A DNA stretch of 64,000 bases from JBGAJN01 sp044224905 (GTDB taxonomy: Bacteria; Verrucomicrobiota; Verrucomicrobiia; Limisphaerales; JBGAJN01). The stretch's first letter is position 1, and each line of letters begins with the position of its first letter. The notes beneath the pieces were generated by a model. That model was not told the DNA's origin. It ran no database searches and worked only from the letters and a program-made list of their open reading frames with translations. The DNA lies in assembly GCA_044224905.1 (NCBI GenBank), contig JBGAJN010000001.1, positions 1,302,001-1,366,000 on the forward strand, in the 5' to 3' direction. Positions 53,685 through 61,737 of the stretch are shown piece by piece. The position numbers and the translations under genes are program-made.

Positions 53685-53873
53685 TCAGTCAAAATCCGAA
53701 CAGCTCATGAAGTAGTGGCAGCGTTCGCAGCGGAGCTTGCACTTTTCGTTGTGCAACTCGTGGCCGCAGCGCGGACACCAGCGCCAGTATTCACCAGCAT
53801 CCGCATCAACCCGGCACGCAGAGGAATCCGCGTCCGTCCTGCCGGAAGATTTGCCTGATGGTTCAACTGCCAC
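53685..53873 (-). CDS. Small C-terminal zinc-ribbon protein
   Basis: A 62-residue protein starting at GTG. The C-terminal half, WCPRCGHELHNEKCKLRC followed by ERCHYFMSCSDF, carries at least five cysteines in a CxxC...C...CxxC layout that recurs in short proteins of PVC bacteria. The N-terminal 30 residues are polar and acidic. Length and start are tentative, with no good ribosome-binding site. It lies 22 bp before pldA on the same strand. Confidence 0.6.
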   Translation of the reverse strand: MAVEPSGKSSGRTDADSSACRVDADAGEYWRWCPRCGHELHNEKCKLRCERCHYFMSCSDFD

Positions 53874-53984
53874 GCGTCGGTTTGTAACCGCCGCTGCAGA
53901 ATTGGCAAGTCTGCAAAGCGCGATTGCAAACCGCCGCTCGCCTCGCGCGGCTTCCTGTGCCAGCCTTCACTGATCGTTCGACTC

Positions 53985-55271
53985 ATGAAAAACTCCGGAC
54001 TCTCGAGCCTCGCGCAACGCACCACGGAACCGCCGATCTCGTGGTTGATGAAACTCACGCTCGATCACCCGAAGGTGATCTCGCTCGCCGCTGGTTTCAC
54101 CGATAATGAAACCCTGCCCGTCGCCGAGGCTCGCTCCTTGACCGAGCGGATTCTTCGAACGCGCAAGCTGGGCCAGCCCGCGTTGCAATACGGCAGCACA
54201 GCGGGCGATCCCGTTCTTCGCCGTTTGACCGCGCGACACTTGGAGACTTTGGACATGGGCAAGTCGGCCGCCAAGTTATCGCCGGCGTACGCCGATGATC
54301 GCGTAGTCATCACGCACGGCTCGCAGCAATTGCTCTACATGACCGTCGAGGCGTTGTGCGACGAGGGCGACATCGTGCTCGTGGAAGACCCGACGTATTT
54401 TGTTTTCCTCGGCATTCTCCAGAGCCACGGCCTTCGCGCGCGTGGCATTCACCTGGCCAATGACGGGCTCGACGTGGAGCAACTCGCGAAGACGCTCGAG
54501 ACGTTGAAGCGCAGCGGCGATTTGAAGCGCGTGAAAATGCTCTACCTCGTGAGCTATCACCAAAATCCCGCCGGCGTCACCACGAGCTTCGCGAAGAAAC
54601 AGGCCGCGCTGAAACTGCTCCGTCGTTACGAGCGCGACGCCGGCCACCCGATCTACCTCCTCGAAGATGCTGCGTATCGCGAACTTCATTTCTCCGGCGA
54701 TGCCGTGCCGTCCACGCTCGTCGCGCCCGGTGCGGCGGGGCGCGTGATCTACACGAGTACCTACAGCAAGCCCTTCGCAACTGGCATCCGCGTGGGCTTC
54801 GGATTATTGCCCGAACCCGTGTTCGCCGCCGTGAAAAGGATCAAGGGCAATCACGATTTCGGCACTGCCAACTTTCTCCAGCAACTCCTCGTGCAGGCGA
54901 TCACGACCGGCGCTTACGACCGGCACCTCGGCGATTTGCGGCGGCGCTATGAGCGCAAGGCCCGCGTGATGGTGGGCGCGATGAAACAGCATTTTCCCGC
55001 CGCCGTGGAATGGATCGAACCCGGTGGCGGCCTTTACGTGTGGGTGAAATTGCCGCGGGCGTTGAAGAGCGGCGTGAAGTCGCGGTTGTTTCAAAAGGCG
55101 CTGGCGAAGGACGTCCTCTATGTGCCGGGAGCACTGTGTTACGCCGACGATCCGACGCGCGCGAAGCCGGATTGCGAAATGCGCCTGAGTTTCGGTAACG
55201 CCAGCGAATCGGACATCCGTCGCGGCATCGAGCGATTGGGCGGGATCCTGAAGACGATGATCCGAGCGTGA
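53985..55271 (+). CDS. PLP-dependent aminotransferase (class I, 2-aminoadipate-transaminase-like)
   Basis: A 428-residue fold-type I aminotransferase without a GntR domain. The PLP-binding lysine is K262 in VIYTSTYSKPFATGIRVGF. Other landmarks are VISLAAGFTDNETLP, LQYGSTAGDPVLRR, ITHGSQQLLYM (PLP phosphate loop), VEDPTYFVF, and the aspartate in YLLEDAAYRELHF. The pattern is closest to LysN/ARO8-type enzymes acting on 2-aminoadipate, branched-chain or aromatic amino acids; substrate cannot be fixed. It is a single-gene unit, convergent with the hinT operon. Confidence 0.9.
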   Translation: MKNSGLSSLAQRTTEPPISWLMKLTLDHPKVISLAAGFTDNETLPVAEARSLTERILRTRKLGQPALQYGSTAGDPVLRRLTARHLETLDMGKSAAKLSPAYADDRVVITHGSQQLLYMTVEALCDEGDIVLVEDPTYFVFLGILQSHGLRARGIHLANDGLDVEQLAKTLETLKRSGDLKRVKMLYLVSYHQNPAGVTTSFAKKQAALKLLRRYERDAGHPIYLLEDAAYRELHFSGDAVPSTLVAPGAAGRVIYTSTYSKPFATGIRVGFGLLPEPVFAAVKRIKGNHDFGTANFLQQLLVQAITTGAYDRHLGDLRRRYERKARVMVGAMKQHFPAAVEWIEPGGGLYVWVKLPRALKSGVKSRLFQKALAKDVLYVPGALCYADDPTRAKPDCEMRLSFGNASESDIRRGIERLGGILKTMIRA

Positions 55272-55295
55272 CGGTGGTGGATGTCGCGGTGCGAA

Positions 55296-55634
55296 TCAAC
55301 CGGGCGGCCAGCCGAGGGAGCGGCCACCCAGAATGTGCACGTGCAGGTGCGGCACGGCCTCTCCGGCGTCGCGACCATTATTGATCACAAGACGGTAACC
55401 GGATTCCTTCAAGCCTAGCTGTACGGCGACCTCGCCGGCCTTCAACAACAAATGGCCGAGCAGCGCTTGATCGGCGGCGGTGGCTTCACCGATGCGAACG
55501 ATGGGTTTCTTGGGCACGATCAATACGTGGATTGGCGCCTGCGGCTTGATGTCGTGGAAGGCGAAGACGAGGTCATCTTCGTAGACGACTTTGGCCGGAA
55601 TCTGCCGAGCAATGAGCTTTTCGAACAGGGTCAT
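55296..55634 (-). CDS. hinT: HIT-family nucleotide-binding hydrolase
   Basis: A 112-residue histidine-triad protein. The triad H96-L-H98-V-H100 lies in GEAVPHLHVHILGGR. IPAKVVYEDDLVFAFHDIKPQAPIHVLIVPK at the N-terminus is standard for HinT. It hydrolyses adenosine phosphoramidates. It is the third gene of the nrdR operon, 24 bp after the unknown protein gene. Confidence 0.93.
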   Translation of the reverse strand: MTLFEKLIARQIPAKVVYEDDLVFAFHDIKPQAPIHVLIVPKKPIVRIGEATAADQALLGHLLLKAGEVAVQLGLKESGYRLVINNGRDAGEAVPHLHVHILGGRSLGWPPG

Positions 55635-55658
55635 GGTAAACGCGTTCGACGCGGGGAA

Positions 55659-56255
55659 CTACCGCACCACCAGCCCGCAGGCGCGGGACTCCGTCTTTTC
55701 GTGGCTCAGACACTCGCGGAGATAATCGACGATCTGATCGCTCATGCGCTGGCAGCGAATATTCCAGCGACGGGCACCGACTAGTTGCTTGGCGCAGCGG
55801 CGTAGTCCGTCGAAACGCACGACGCGCGGGGCGCCACTCATCTGACGTCGCATTTCGGCGCGGAGGCGATTGAAGAAGGCGAGCTCGAAGCCCTTTCCGG
55901 ACTCGCACGCAATCTGTGCCAGGTCGGACGGGGTTTCCTCTGACTTCGTCGCGTTGGTTGCGGCGGTCATGGCTGGCAAGTCCGCTGTGGAGACAGGCGT
56001 GGCGGAGACGGACAGTCCGAAGGCGCGCAACACCTGCTCGAGTGCCTGCGTGAATTCACCCACGGTGATGGTGGTTCGCTTCAACTCAGATTTGAAATAA
56101 TGCACCACAGCCGAAGCGGCATTGCGGATCACGTCCGCATCCACGTCGCCGAGCGCATCGCCAACGAGTTCGAAGGTGAACCGCTCGACGGAGCAGGGGA
56201 TCATTTGTCCATCGGCCAGTTGGAATAGCAGGCAGTCGTTGTGAAGTTGGATCAT
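55659..56255 (-). CDS. Protein of unknown function coupled to nrdR
   Basis: A 198-residue cytoplasmic protein. The first 80 residues (MIQLHNDCLLFQLADGQ ... VGEFTQALEQVLRAFG) and the last 80 (GKGFELAFFNRLRAEMRRQM ... QIVDYLRECL) look folded and helical; the middle is a Thr/Ala-rich linker. No family is recognised. Its ATG overlaps the nrdR stop as ATGA, so translation is coupled to NrdR. This suggests a partner in ribonucleotide-reductase regulation or DNA metabolism; inference only. Confidence 0.75.
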   Translation of the reverse strand: MIQLHNDCLLFQLADGQMIPCSVERFTFELVGDALGDVDADVIRNAASAVVHYFKSELKRTTITVGEFTQALEQVLRAFGLSVSATPVSTADLPAMTAATNATKSEETPSDLAQIACESGKGFELAFFNRLRAEMRRQMSGAPRVVRFDGLRRCAKQLVGARRWNIRCQRMSDQIVDYLRECLSHEKTESRACGLVVR

Positions 56256-56707
56256 GGTGAGGATTCCAGTTTTTTGACTTCGTTGACGAACTCAGTGGCT
56301 TCTTCGAACCGCCGGTAAACGCTCGCGAAACGCACGTAGGCGACTTCGTCGATCTTGCGCAACTCCTCCATCACCCGTTCACCAATCGCCATGCCGGGGA
56401 CTTCCCGCTCGTACTTCTCGGCGATTTCGTCGACGATCTTTTCGGCGATATCCTCGATGGCTCGGGGGCTGATGGGACGTTTTTGGCAGGCCTTGCGGAG
56501 ACCGGAAAGGAGTTTTTCCTTGGAAAATTCTTCGCGACGATCGTCTCGTTTAATCACCATGAGGCCTTCGTGCTCGATTTCCTCGTAGGTGGTGAACCGG
56601 TGCCCGCACCCGATGCATTCGCGTCGGCGGCGGATCGTCGATCCTTCGCGCGAGGCTCGTGAATCAATGACCTTATCGTCTTGCTTACCGCATTTGGGGC
56701 AACGCAT
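56252..56707 (-). CDS. nrdR: Transcriptional repressor NrdR
   Basis: 151 residues from the ATG at 56707, which gives the usual MRCPKCG start; a GTG 9 nt upstream is in frame. The zinc ribbon is C-P-K-C ... C-I-G-C in RRRRECIGCGHRFTTYEE. The ATP-cone follows (VIKRDDRREEFSKEKLLSGLRKACQKRPI). NrdR represses ribonucleotide-reductase genes when dATP/ATP is bound. An NrdR-box-like palindrome lies about 40-56 nt upstream, suggesting autoregulation. No nrd gene is in the window. Confidence 0.95.
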   Translation of the reverse strand: MRCPKCGKQDDKVIDSRASREGSTIRRRRECIGCGHRFTTYEEIEHEGLMVIKRDDRREEFSKEKLLSGLRKACQKRPISPRAIEDIAEKIVDEIAEKYEREVPGMAIGERVMEELRKIDEVAYVRFASVYRRFEEATEFVNEVKKLESSP

Positions 56708-56747
56708 AACTGCCACACACCGCTAAAAGTGGCTGGTTGTAGGTACC

Positions 56748-56763
56748 ACACTGAATATTGTGT
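56748..56763. promoter_or_regulatory. NrdR box upstream of nrdR
   Basis: Read on the minus strand, ACACAATATTCAGTGT closely fits the 16-bp NrdR-box form ACAC-wATAT-nn-GTGT. It is followed upstream by two TTGACT elements (56764-56781 area), so it overlaps the likely promoter. Only one clear box was found, whereas nrd operons usually carry two. Confidence 0.75.
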
Positions 56764-56913
56764 AGTCAAGGAGTCAATCCCCTCGAATGTCATAAAATCG
56801 TCGCTCAGTGATCATAAATCACCAAACTTCGCTGCAGACATTGATTTCAGTGTTTCGTGAGCGTTCCAAGACTCGCCCTCGACGCGCTGCCCGTCCGTTT
56901 GTATGGTTTGAAT

Positions 56914-57486
56914 ATGCGGACGGCATTTAAAGAATGGGCCATTGTGGTTGACGCGCTCGGGCGTGGTGAACAAATCCTGATCCTGCGCAAAGGCGGCATT
57001 AGCGAAGGTCGCGGAGGCTTTCAGGTTGAACAGCCCCGGTTTCTCCTTTTTCCGACACTTTACCATCAGCAGCGCGAACGCGTGCAGCCACACGCGCAAT
57101 TGCGCTACGACGAAATCGCCCCGCAACTTCCGCCGCCCGAGGTTCTCCGGGTGGAATACGTTGCCGAAGTCGTCGCTTGGCGCGCGCTGGATTCGCTCGC
57201 GGCGGCCGAACGTCTCCGTGGTCAGCACATCTGGCGTGACGACGTAATCGCCGACCGATTCGAGTGGGGAAAGGTGAAGAATATCTTCGCCCTCGCCGTG
57301 CGGGTCCATCAACTGCCCCGTCGCATCGACCTGCCGATGCTTACCAGCTACGGCGGCTGCAAGTCGTGGATCGAGCTTGAGCACGATATTTCCACCGAAG
57401 GCGCGCAGCCCGTGCTGAGCGAGGGCGCGTTTGCCGAAAAGCTGAAAGCCTTCGCGGACGCGCTGCAATTGACCACCGCGTCCTAA
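56914..57486 (+). CDS. DUF1802 protein
   Basis: About 190 residues from the ATG at 56914, which directly precedes the conserved AFKEWAIVVDALGRGEQILILRKGGI block; an in-frame GTG lies 57 nt upstream. PRFLLFPTLYHQQ and the YGGCKSWIELE segment are also characteristic of DUF1802. Function is unknown; the family was named from cyanobacterial and actinobacterial genomes. It lies 6 bp before maf, so the two are co-transcribed. Confidence 0.87.
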   Translation: MRTAFKEWAIVVDALGRGEQILILRKGGISEGRGGFQVEQPRFLLFPTLYHQQRERVQPHAQLRYDEIAPQLPPPEVLRVEYVAEVVAWRALDSLAAAERLRGQHIWRDDVIADRFEWGKVKNIFALAVRVHQLPRRIDLPMLTSYGGCKSWIELEHDISTEGAQPVLSEGAFAEKLKAFADALQLTTAS

Positions 57487-57492
57487 GACGTT

Positions 57493-58071
57493 GTGCATCT
57501 GCCGCCGGTCATTCTCGCGTCCGCCTCGCCCCGCCGGGCCGAACTGCTGCGCGACATGGTGCCCGAGTTCGCCATCGTCGCCAGCGATGCCCCCGAGGTG
57601 GAACACGAATTTCTCACCCCGCACGAGATCTGCCAGCTCAATGCCTACCGCAAGGCTCATGTCGTGGCGAAGAAACATCCGGATGCCCTCGTGATCGGCG
57701 CGGATACACTTGTGTTTCTCGGCACGCAACTCTTCGCCAAGCCCGCGAACCTGACGGAAGCCGAGGCGATGCTCGCACGGCTCGCGAGTCGCACCCACGA
57801 GGTAATCACCGGCGTCTGTGTGGTGCATCAACGTGCCCACCGGCAACGCCTTTTCGCCGACACTACGGCGGTGAAATTTCGCGCGCTGTCGCCCAGTCAG
57901 ATCCGCGACTACCTCGCCCGCATCCATCCGCTCGACAAAGCCGGTGGCTATGCCATTCAGGAACATGGCGACTTGATTGTGGAAGAAGTGCGCGGCTCTT
58001 TCAGCAACGTGGTGGGCCTTCCGTTGGAACGCCTCCGCAGCGAACTGCAGCACTGGCCGCAGTCAGCTTGA
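57493..58071 (+). CDS. maf: Maf-family nucleoside triphosphate pyrophosphatase
   Basis: A 192-residue protein starting at GTG. Maf signatures: VILASASPRRAELL at the N-terminus, ALVIGADTLVFLG (catalytic aspartate), and DKAGGYAIQEHG near the C-terminus. It hydrolyses non-canonical or pyrimidine nucleoside triphosphates to the monophosphate, preventing their incorporation. Length is normal. Confidence 0.94.
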   Translation: MHLPPVILASASPRRAELLRDMVPEFAIVASDAPEVEHEFLTPHEICQLNAYRKAHVVAKKHPDALVIGADTLVFLGTQLFAKPANLTEAEAMLARLASRTHEVITGVCVVHQRAHRQRLFADTTAVKFRALSPSQIRDYLARIHPLDKAGGYAIQEHGDLIVEEVRGSFSNVVGLPLERLRSELQHWPQSA

Positions 58072-58150
58072 TCATTCTGTCTCCGCTTCGCGATTGGAGG
58101 GTCTCCCCAGCAGCGACAGATCACCGATTTTTCGCCCGACGGTGTCAGAA

Positions 58151-58180
58151 AAGAAAAAGGGCCGGCGTAAAAGCCGGCCC
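58151..58180 (-). terminator. Intrinsic terminator for the PPi-PFK gene (also possible for maf)
   Basis: GGGCCGGC (58159-58166) and GCCGGCCC (58173-58180) are a perfect 8-bp stem with a GTAAAA loop. On the minus strand the stem is followed by TTTTTCTT, the better orientation; on the plus strand by CATGTTTT. Confidence 0.85.
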
Positions 58181-58210
58181 CATGTTTTCTGATAGCTCAG
58201 TGCCTTTTGA

Positions 58211-59524
58211 TCAGGCGTGAACTGCGGCGGGAATGTGTTCGGTCTCGCCGGACTTGCTGCGCGCAGGAAGCTTCTGCTCCACGTGACTCTTGTCGAGGAT
58301 CACGTACTTCGGCAGGCCGTGTTCCATCGGAACCTTCACTTCACCTTCGATCAGCGGGCGGGCGTAATCGACGAACTGTTCGTTCGGTTCGAAGCCGTCG
58401 GCGCTGATCCATTCGCGCGGGACGAAATGTTCGACGTTCGCAATGTCGCCGAGCGGTTGGAGGCCGGTGGTCCACTTGTAGGGCTTGGTGCTCGTGCGGA
58501 CGATCTTCACCATGAGGCCGCTGTCGCCATTGATGGCAGCGCGCACGGCGGCTTCACCGCACGCGGCGGCTTCGGCGGCGTCGGTGGCACTGGCAAAATG
58601 GGCGGCGCAACGTTGCGCATAGCCGAGCTTCACGGTGCGGGTCTTGGTGTTGAGCTTGCCCTGCACGAGTTCGGCGAGATGTTCCGCCGCGCCCGAGAGC
58701 ACGGGGTGACCAAAGGCATCGAGGCGCGTGGTATCGGCGCCGATTTCCTTGCCGGACGTGTTCTTCACGCCTTCGCCGACGACGACGATGCAATATTTCA
58801 ACTTCGTGGTGACTTCCTTCACCTTCGCGAGGAACGCGTCTTCGTCGAGGGGAATTTCCGGCAGCAACACGATGTGCGGCGCGTCACCAGCGTGACGGCG
58901 CGCGAGCACGGTGCCGGCAGCGATCCAACCAGCCGAGCGCCCCATCACTTCGATGATGCAGCACGCGCCGTCGTCCGTGGCCATCGCGCCGACGTCGAGG
59001 GCGATTTCCATGGTGGTGGCGGCGTTGTATTTGATCACCGAACCGTAACCGGGGCAGTGGTCGGTGTGAGGAAGGTCGTTGTCGATGGTTTTGGGCACGC
59101 CGATCACGCGCATTTCCCAGCCGCGCTTGACGGCTTCCTCGTGAATCTTGTGCGCGGTGTCCTGCGAGTCATTGCCACCGGCGTAGAAAAAGTAGCGGAT
59201 GTTGTGGGCCTGAAACACCTCGAAGAGGCGGTTCATGTCGCGCGCGGCGGCATCAGGCTTCTTTTTGAAATCGATCTTGTAACGGCACGTGCCCAGCGCG
59301 GCGGCGGGCGTGTATTTCAAACCTTCGATCGCCTTGGCCTTCTCGTCGTTGAGGTCGATGAGTTGCTCGTTGAGGATGCCGAGAATGCCGTTGAGGCCGC
59401 CGTAGATTTCCTCGATGCATTCGTGCCGGCCGGCTTCTTGAATTACGCCCGCGACGCTGGCGTTAATCACTGCGGTCGGACCGCCGGATTGCGCCACCAA
59501 AAGATTGCCAATTAATTCAGCCAT
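58211..59524 (-). CDS. pfp: Pyrophosphate-dependent 6-phosphofructokinase
   Basis: A 437-residue enzyme phosphorylating fructose 6-phosphate. The phosphoryl-donor loop reads G116-G-N-D119-S rather than GGDGS, and the catalytic motif is P144-K-T-I-D148-N-D. Asp in the donor loop with Lys in PKTIDND is the known mark of PPi rather than ATP use. IEVMGRSAGWIA and ADGFEPNEQF follow. Use of PPi allows reversible glycolysis and gluconeogenesis. It is a single-gene unit ended by an intrinsic terminator. The 165-bp gap to the FAH gene shows nothing recognisable. Confidence 0.92.
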   Translation of the reverse strand: MAELIGNLLVAQSGGPTAVINASVAGVIQEAGRHECIEEIYGGLNGILGILNEQLIDLNDEKAKAIEGLKYTPAAALGTCRYKIDFKKKPDAAARDMNRLFEVFQAHNIRYFFYAGGNDSQDTAHKIHEEAVKRGWEMRVIGVPKTIDNDLPHTDHCPGYGSVIKYNAATTMEIALDVGAMATDDGACCIIEVMGRSAGWIAAGTVLARRHAGDAPHIVLLPEIPLDEDAFLAKVKEVTTKLKYCIVVVGEGVKNTSGKEIGADTTRLDAFGHPVLSGAAEHLAELVQGKLNTKTRTVKLGYAQRCAAHFASATDAAEAAACGEAAVRAAINGDSGLMVKIVRTSTKPYKWTTGLQPLGDIANVEHFVPREWISADGFEPNEQFVDYARPLIEGEVKVPMEHGLPKYVILDKSHVEQKLPARSKSGETEHIPAAVHA

Positions 59525-59689
59525 AATAATTCCAATTCAAAAGTTCACTCAGGGTGCCCAAATCAAGATTCGCCCGATGGTTTTTGAGCGGCGGGAACAG
59601 TGCCAATCGCAGATGCCAGTGTCAAAGCGGAATTCGGTTTGCGGACGGTTGTCGAAGCCGCCCATCGACGAAGTTCTGCGGGCCGGGCG

Positions 59690-60547
59690 CTATACCACGA
59701 CCACCGGATTATCCAACGCGCCGATTCCGGAAATGTGGATGCGCACGCGGTCGCCGGTTTGGAGCGTGAAATCATCGCCCGGCACCACGCCGGTTCCGGT
59801 CAACAACACTGCGCCATGCGGGAAGCTTTGGCTGCGGCAGAGGTAACCGGCGAGTTCATCGAACGTCCGCTTGATCTGCGCGACGAGCGTTTCGCCGTCG
59901 AAGACGGATTTGCCTGCGCGGAAAATTTCCACGCCGATCGTCCAGCTGCGCGCCTCGGATTCGCTGGCGCCGATGGTGATCCACGGCCCGAGCGCGCAGG
60001 ATCGATCGTAAACTTTCGCCTGCGGGAGATAGAGGAGGTTCTCGCCTTCGATATCGCGCGAGCTCATGTCGTTGCCGGCCGTGTATCCGACGACCTTGCC
60101 GCGGGAGTTGAGTACGAGCGCGAGTTCGGGTTCGGGCACATTCCACTTCGCATCGGCGCGGATGCCGACGGCATCGCCGGTCGCGACAACTTTTTCCGGC
60201 ATCGACTTGAAGAAAATCTCCGGTCGCGGCGCGTCGTAAACGCGGTCATACGCGCTCGCACTGAAATCGGATTCCTCCATGCGCGCCTTTTTGCTGCGCA
60301 GATAAGTCACGCCGGCGGCCCAGACTTCCTGCTGTTCGACGGGCGCGAGCAACTTCACCTTCGCGAGGTCGTGATGCGGCAGTTTGCGTTGCGCGAGCGC
60401 GGCAAGTTCCTTCGCAGGATCGGCGGCTTCGAGCAACGGCGTCAGGCGTTCCACTCCGGCGGCGGCGAGGTCGAGCACGGTGCGGTCATCGAGGGAAAGT
60501 CCGATGCGCGGGGCGTAGGCGTCGATTTGAAAGCGGCAAAGTTTCAT
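59690..60547 (-). CDS. Fumarylacetoacetate-hydrolase-family enzyme (2-keto-3-deoxy-sugar-acid dehydratase-like)
   Basis: A 285-residue FAH-fold protein. Metal ligands are in WNVPEPELALV (E139, E141) and YTAGNDMSSRDIEGENLL (D160). WAAGVTYLRSKKARMEES, YDRVYDAPRPEIFFKSMP and FDGETLVAQI are the pattern I associate with 2-keto-3-deoxy-D-arabinonate dehydratases (AraD1/KdaD-like). The last gene of an MFS-dehydrogenase-FAH operon (gap of 54 bp). Pathway: non-phosphorylative oxidation of a pentose or deoxyhexose; inference. Confidence 0.83.
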   Translation of the reverse strand: MKLCRFQIDAYAPRIGLSLDDRTVLDLAAAGVERLTPLLEAADPAKELAALAQRKLPHHDLAKVKLLAPVEQQEVWAAGVTYLRSKKARMEESDFSASAYDRVYDAPRPEIFFKSMPEKVVATGDAVGIRADAKWNVPEPELALVLNSRGKVVGYTAGNDMSSRDIEGENLLYLPQAKVYDRSCALGPWITIGASESEARSWTIGVEIFRAGKSVFDGETLVAQIKRTFDELAGYLCRSQSFPHGAVLLTGTGVVPGDDFTLQTGDRVRIHISGIGALDNPVVVV

Positions 60548-60601
60548 GGTGAGCGATTAAACACGGAGCGAGCGGGCGTGCAAAGAATTCCGTGCCGCGT
60601 T

Positions 60602-61705
60602 TCAGGCGGGCACGAACACACTTTTGGCCGATTGCCAGTTGGCGGTCATGGCCAGCGCTTCATTCGCGCGGTCGAGAGTGAAGCGGTGCGAAACCATTTC
60701 GTGGAATGGAAACGCCTGCTGATTCACGCGGAGAAATTCGATGGCTTGCTTGAGGTGGCGCGGTTCGCTCGACCACGAGCCGAACACCTGAAGCTGCTTG
60801 CGCGTGATGACGTGCGGATTCCACATCACGGGACCGGAGTCGCAATAATGGCCGAGCACGAGATATTTCCCGCCGTCGCGGCAAAGCTCCATGCCCTCGA
60901 CGACGGCGTTTGGAATCCCGACGCATTCGAGCACGACGTCGGCACCGTAACCGCCGGTAAGTTTGCGCACCAGTTCGAGCCGCGCTTTCGGCTCGCGCAC
61001 TTCATCAATGTCGATCACTTGATCGGCGCCGAAACGTTTCGCCATGTCGAGCCGATGCTTCGGACCGCCAATGACGATGACTTGCGCTGCGCCCGCGCTC
61101 TTCGCGACTGCGAGCGCCGCGATGCCGACGGGTCCGGCGCCTTGCACGACGACGTTGTCCTGCCACGCAATGCCCGTGCGCTCAACGCCGTGAATGGCGG
61201 TGATCAGCGCGCAGCCAGCGCCGATGACAGACTCAGTTGGGAGATCATCGGGTAGTTTGAAGATCGTGGTGCGCGGGCGGAGGTAATGAAACTCCGCGTA
61301 GCCGCCGAGCAGATGCGGCGCTTGGTCGCAGCGATAACCGATGCCATAGGCGCGGCGTTGCGCACAGCGCGTGGGCTGCTTTTTTTCTGCGCAAAAATAG
61401 CAAGTGCCGCACGACACGGCGGAATTCCACGTCACACGATCACCGATCCTCAGCGGTTGCCCCGTCCAATCGTGCTCGAGTCCCTCACCGAGTTGCGCGA
61501 TGCGGCCCACGGTTTCGTGGCCCATGATCACGGGCAGCGCGATGGGTAGCTGGCCCTTCCAAAGATGCACGTCGGTGCCGCAAATGCCGGCCATCTCAGT
61601 GCGCACGAGCGCGGCGCCGGGCTCGGGTTTGTCGGGCAACGGAAGATCGCGCAGTTCAAGCGGCGCGTTGAACGCCGTCAGGACGGAGGCTTTGGAGGTG
61701 GCCAT
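60602..61705 (-). CDS. Zinc-dependent medium-chain alcohol/polyol dehydrogenase
   Basis: A 367-residue MDR enzyme. Catalytic zinc ligands are C42 (AGICGTDVH) and H63-E64 (MGHETVG). The structural zinc site has four cysteines in CGTCYFC...PTRC (about 99, 102, 105 and 114). The NAD-binding motif is VQGAGPVGIAALAVAKSAGA, ending in IGG rather than an acidic residue, so cofactor preference is unclear. The middle gene of the MFS-ADH-FAH operon (gaps of 32 and 54 bp); likely oxidises the imported sugar or sugar alcohol. Confidence 0.9.
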   Translation of the reverse strand: MATSKASVLTAFNAPLELRDLPLPDKPEPGAALVRTEMAGICGTDVHLWKGQLPIALPVIMGHETVGRIAQLGEGLEHDWTGQPLRIGDRVTWNSAVSCGTCYFCAEKKQPTRCAQRRAYGIGYRCDQAPHLLGGYAEFHYLRPRTTIFKLPDDLPTESVIGAGCALITAIHGVERTGIAWQDNVVVQGAGPVGIAALAVAKSAGAAQVIVIGGPKHRLDMAKRFGADQVIDIDEVREPKARLELVRKLTGGYGADVVLECVGIPNAVVEGMELCRDGGKYLVLGHYCDSGPVMWNPHVITRKQLQVFGSWSSEPRHLKQAIEFLRVNQQAFPFHEMVSHRFTLDRANEALAMTANWQSAKSVFVPA

Positions 61706-61737
61706 AACCTGATCGTGCGGTGCCTGCTTGAACTCGG

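Noticed and set aside
56812..58053. Minus-strand frame of 413 codons
   Set aside because: Antisense to DUF1802 and maf, both well supported on the plus strand.
58217..61255. Two plus-strand frames of 432 and 551 codons
   Set aside because: Antisense to PPi-PFK, the FAH-family enzyme and the alcohol dehydrogenase, all with intact catalytic motifs.
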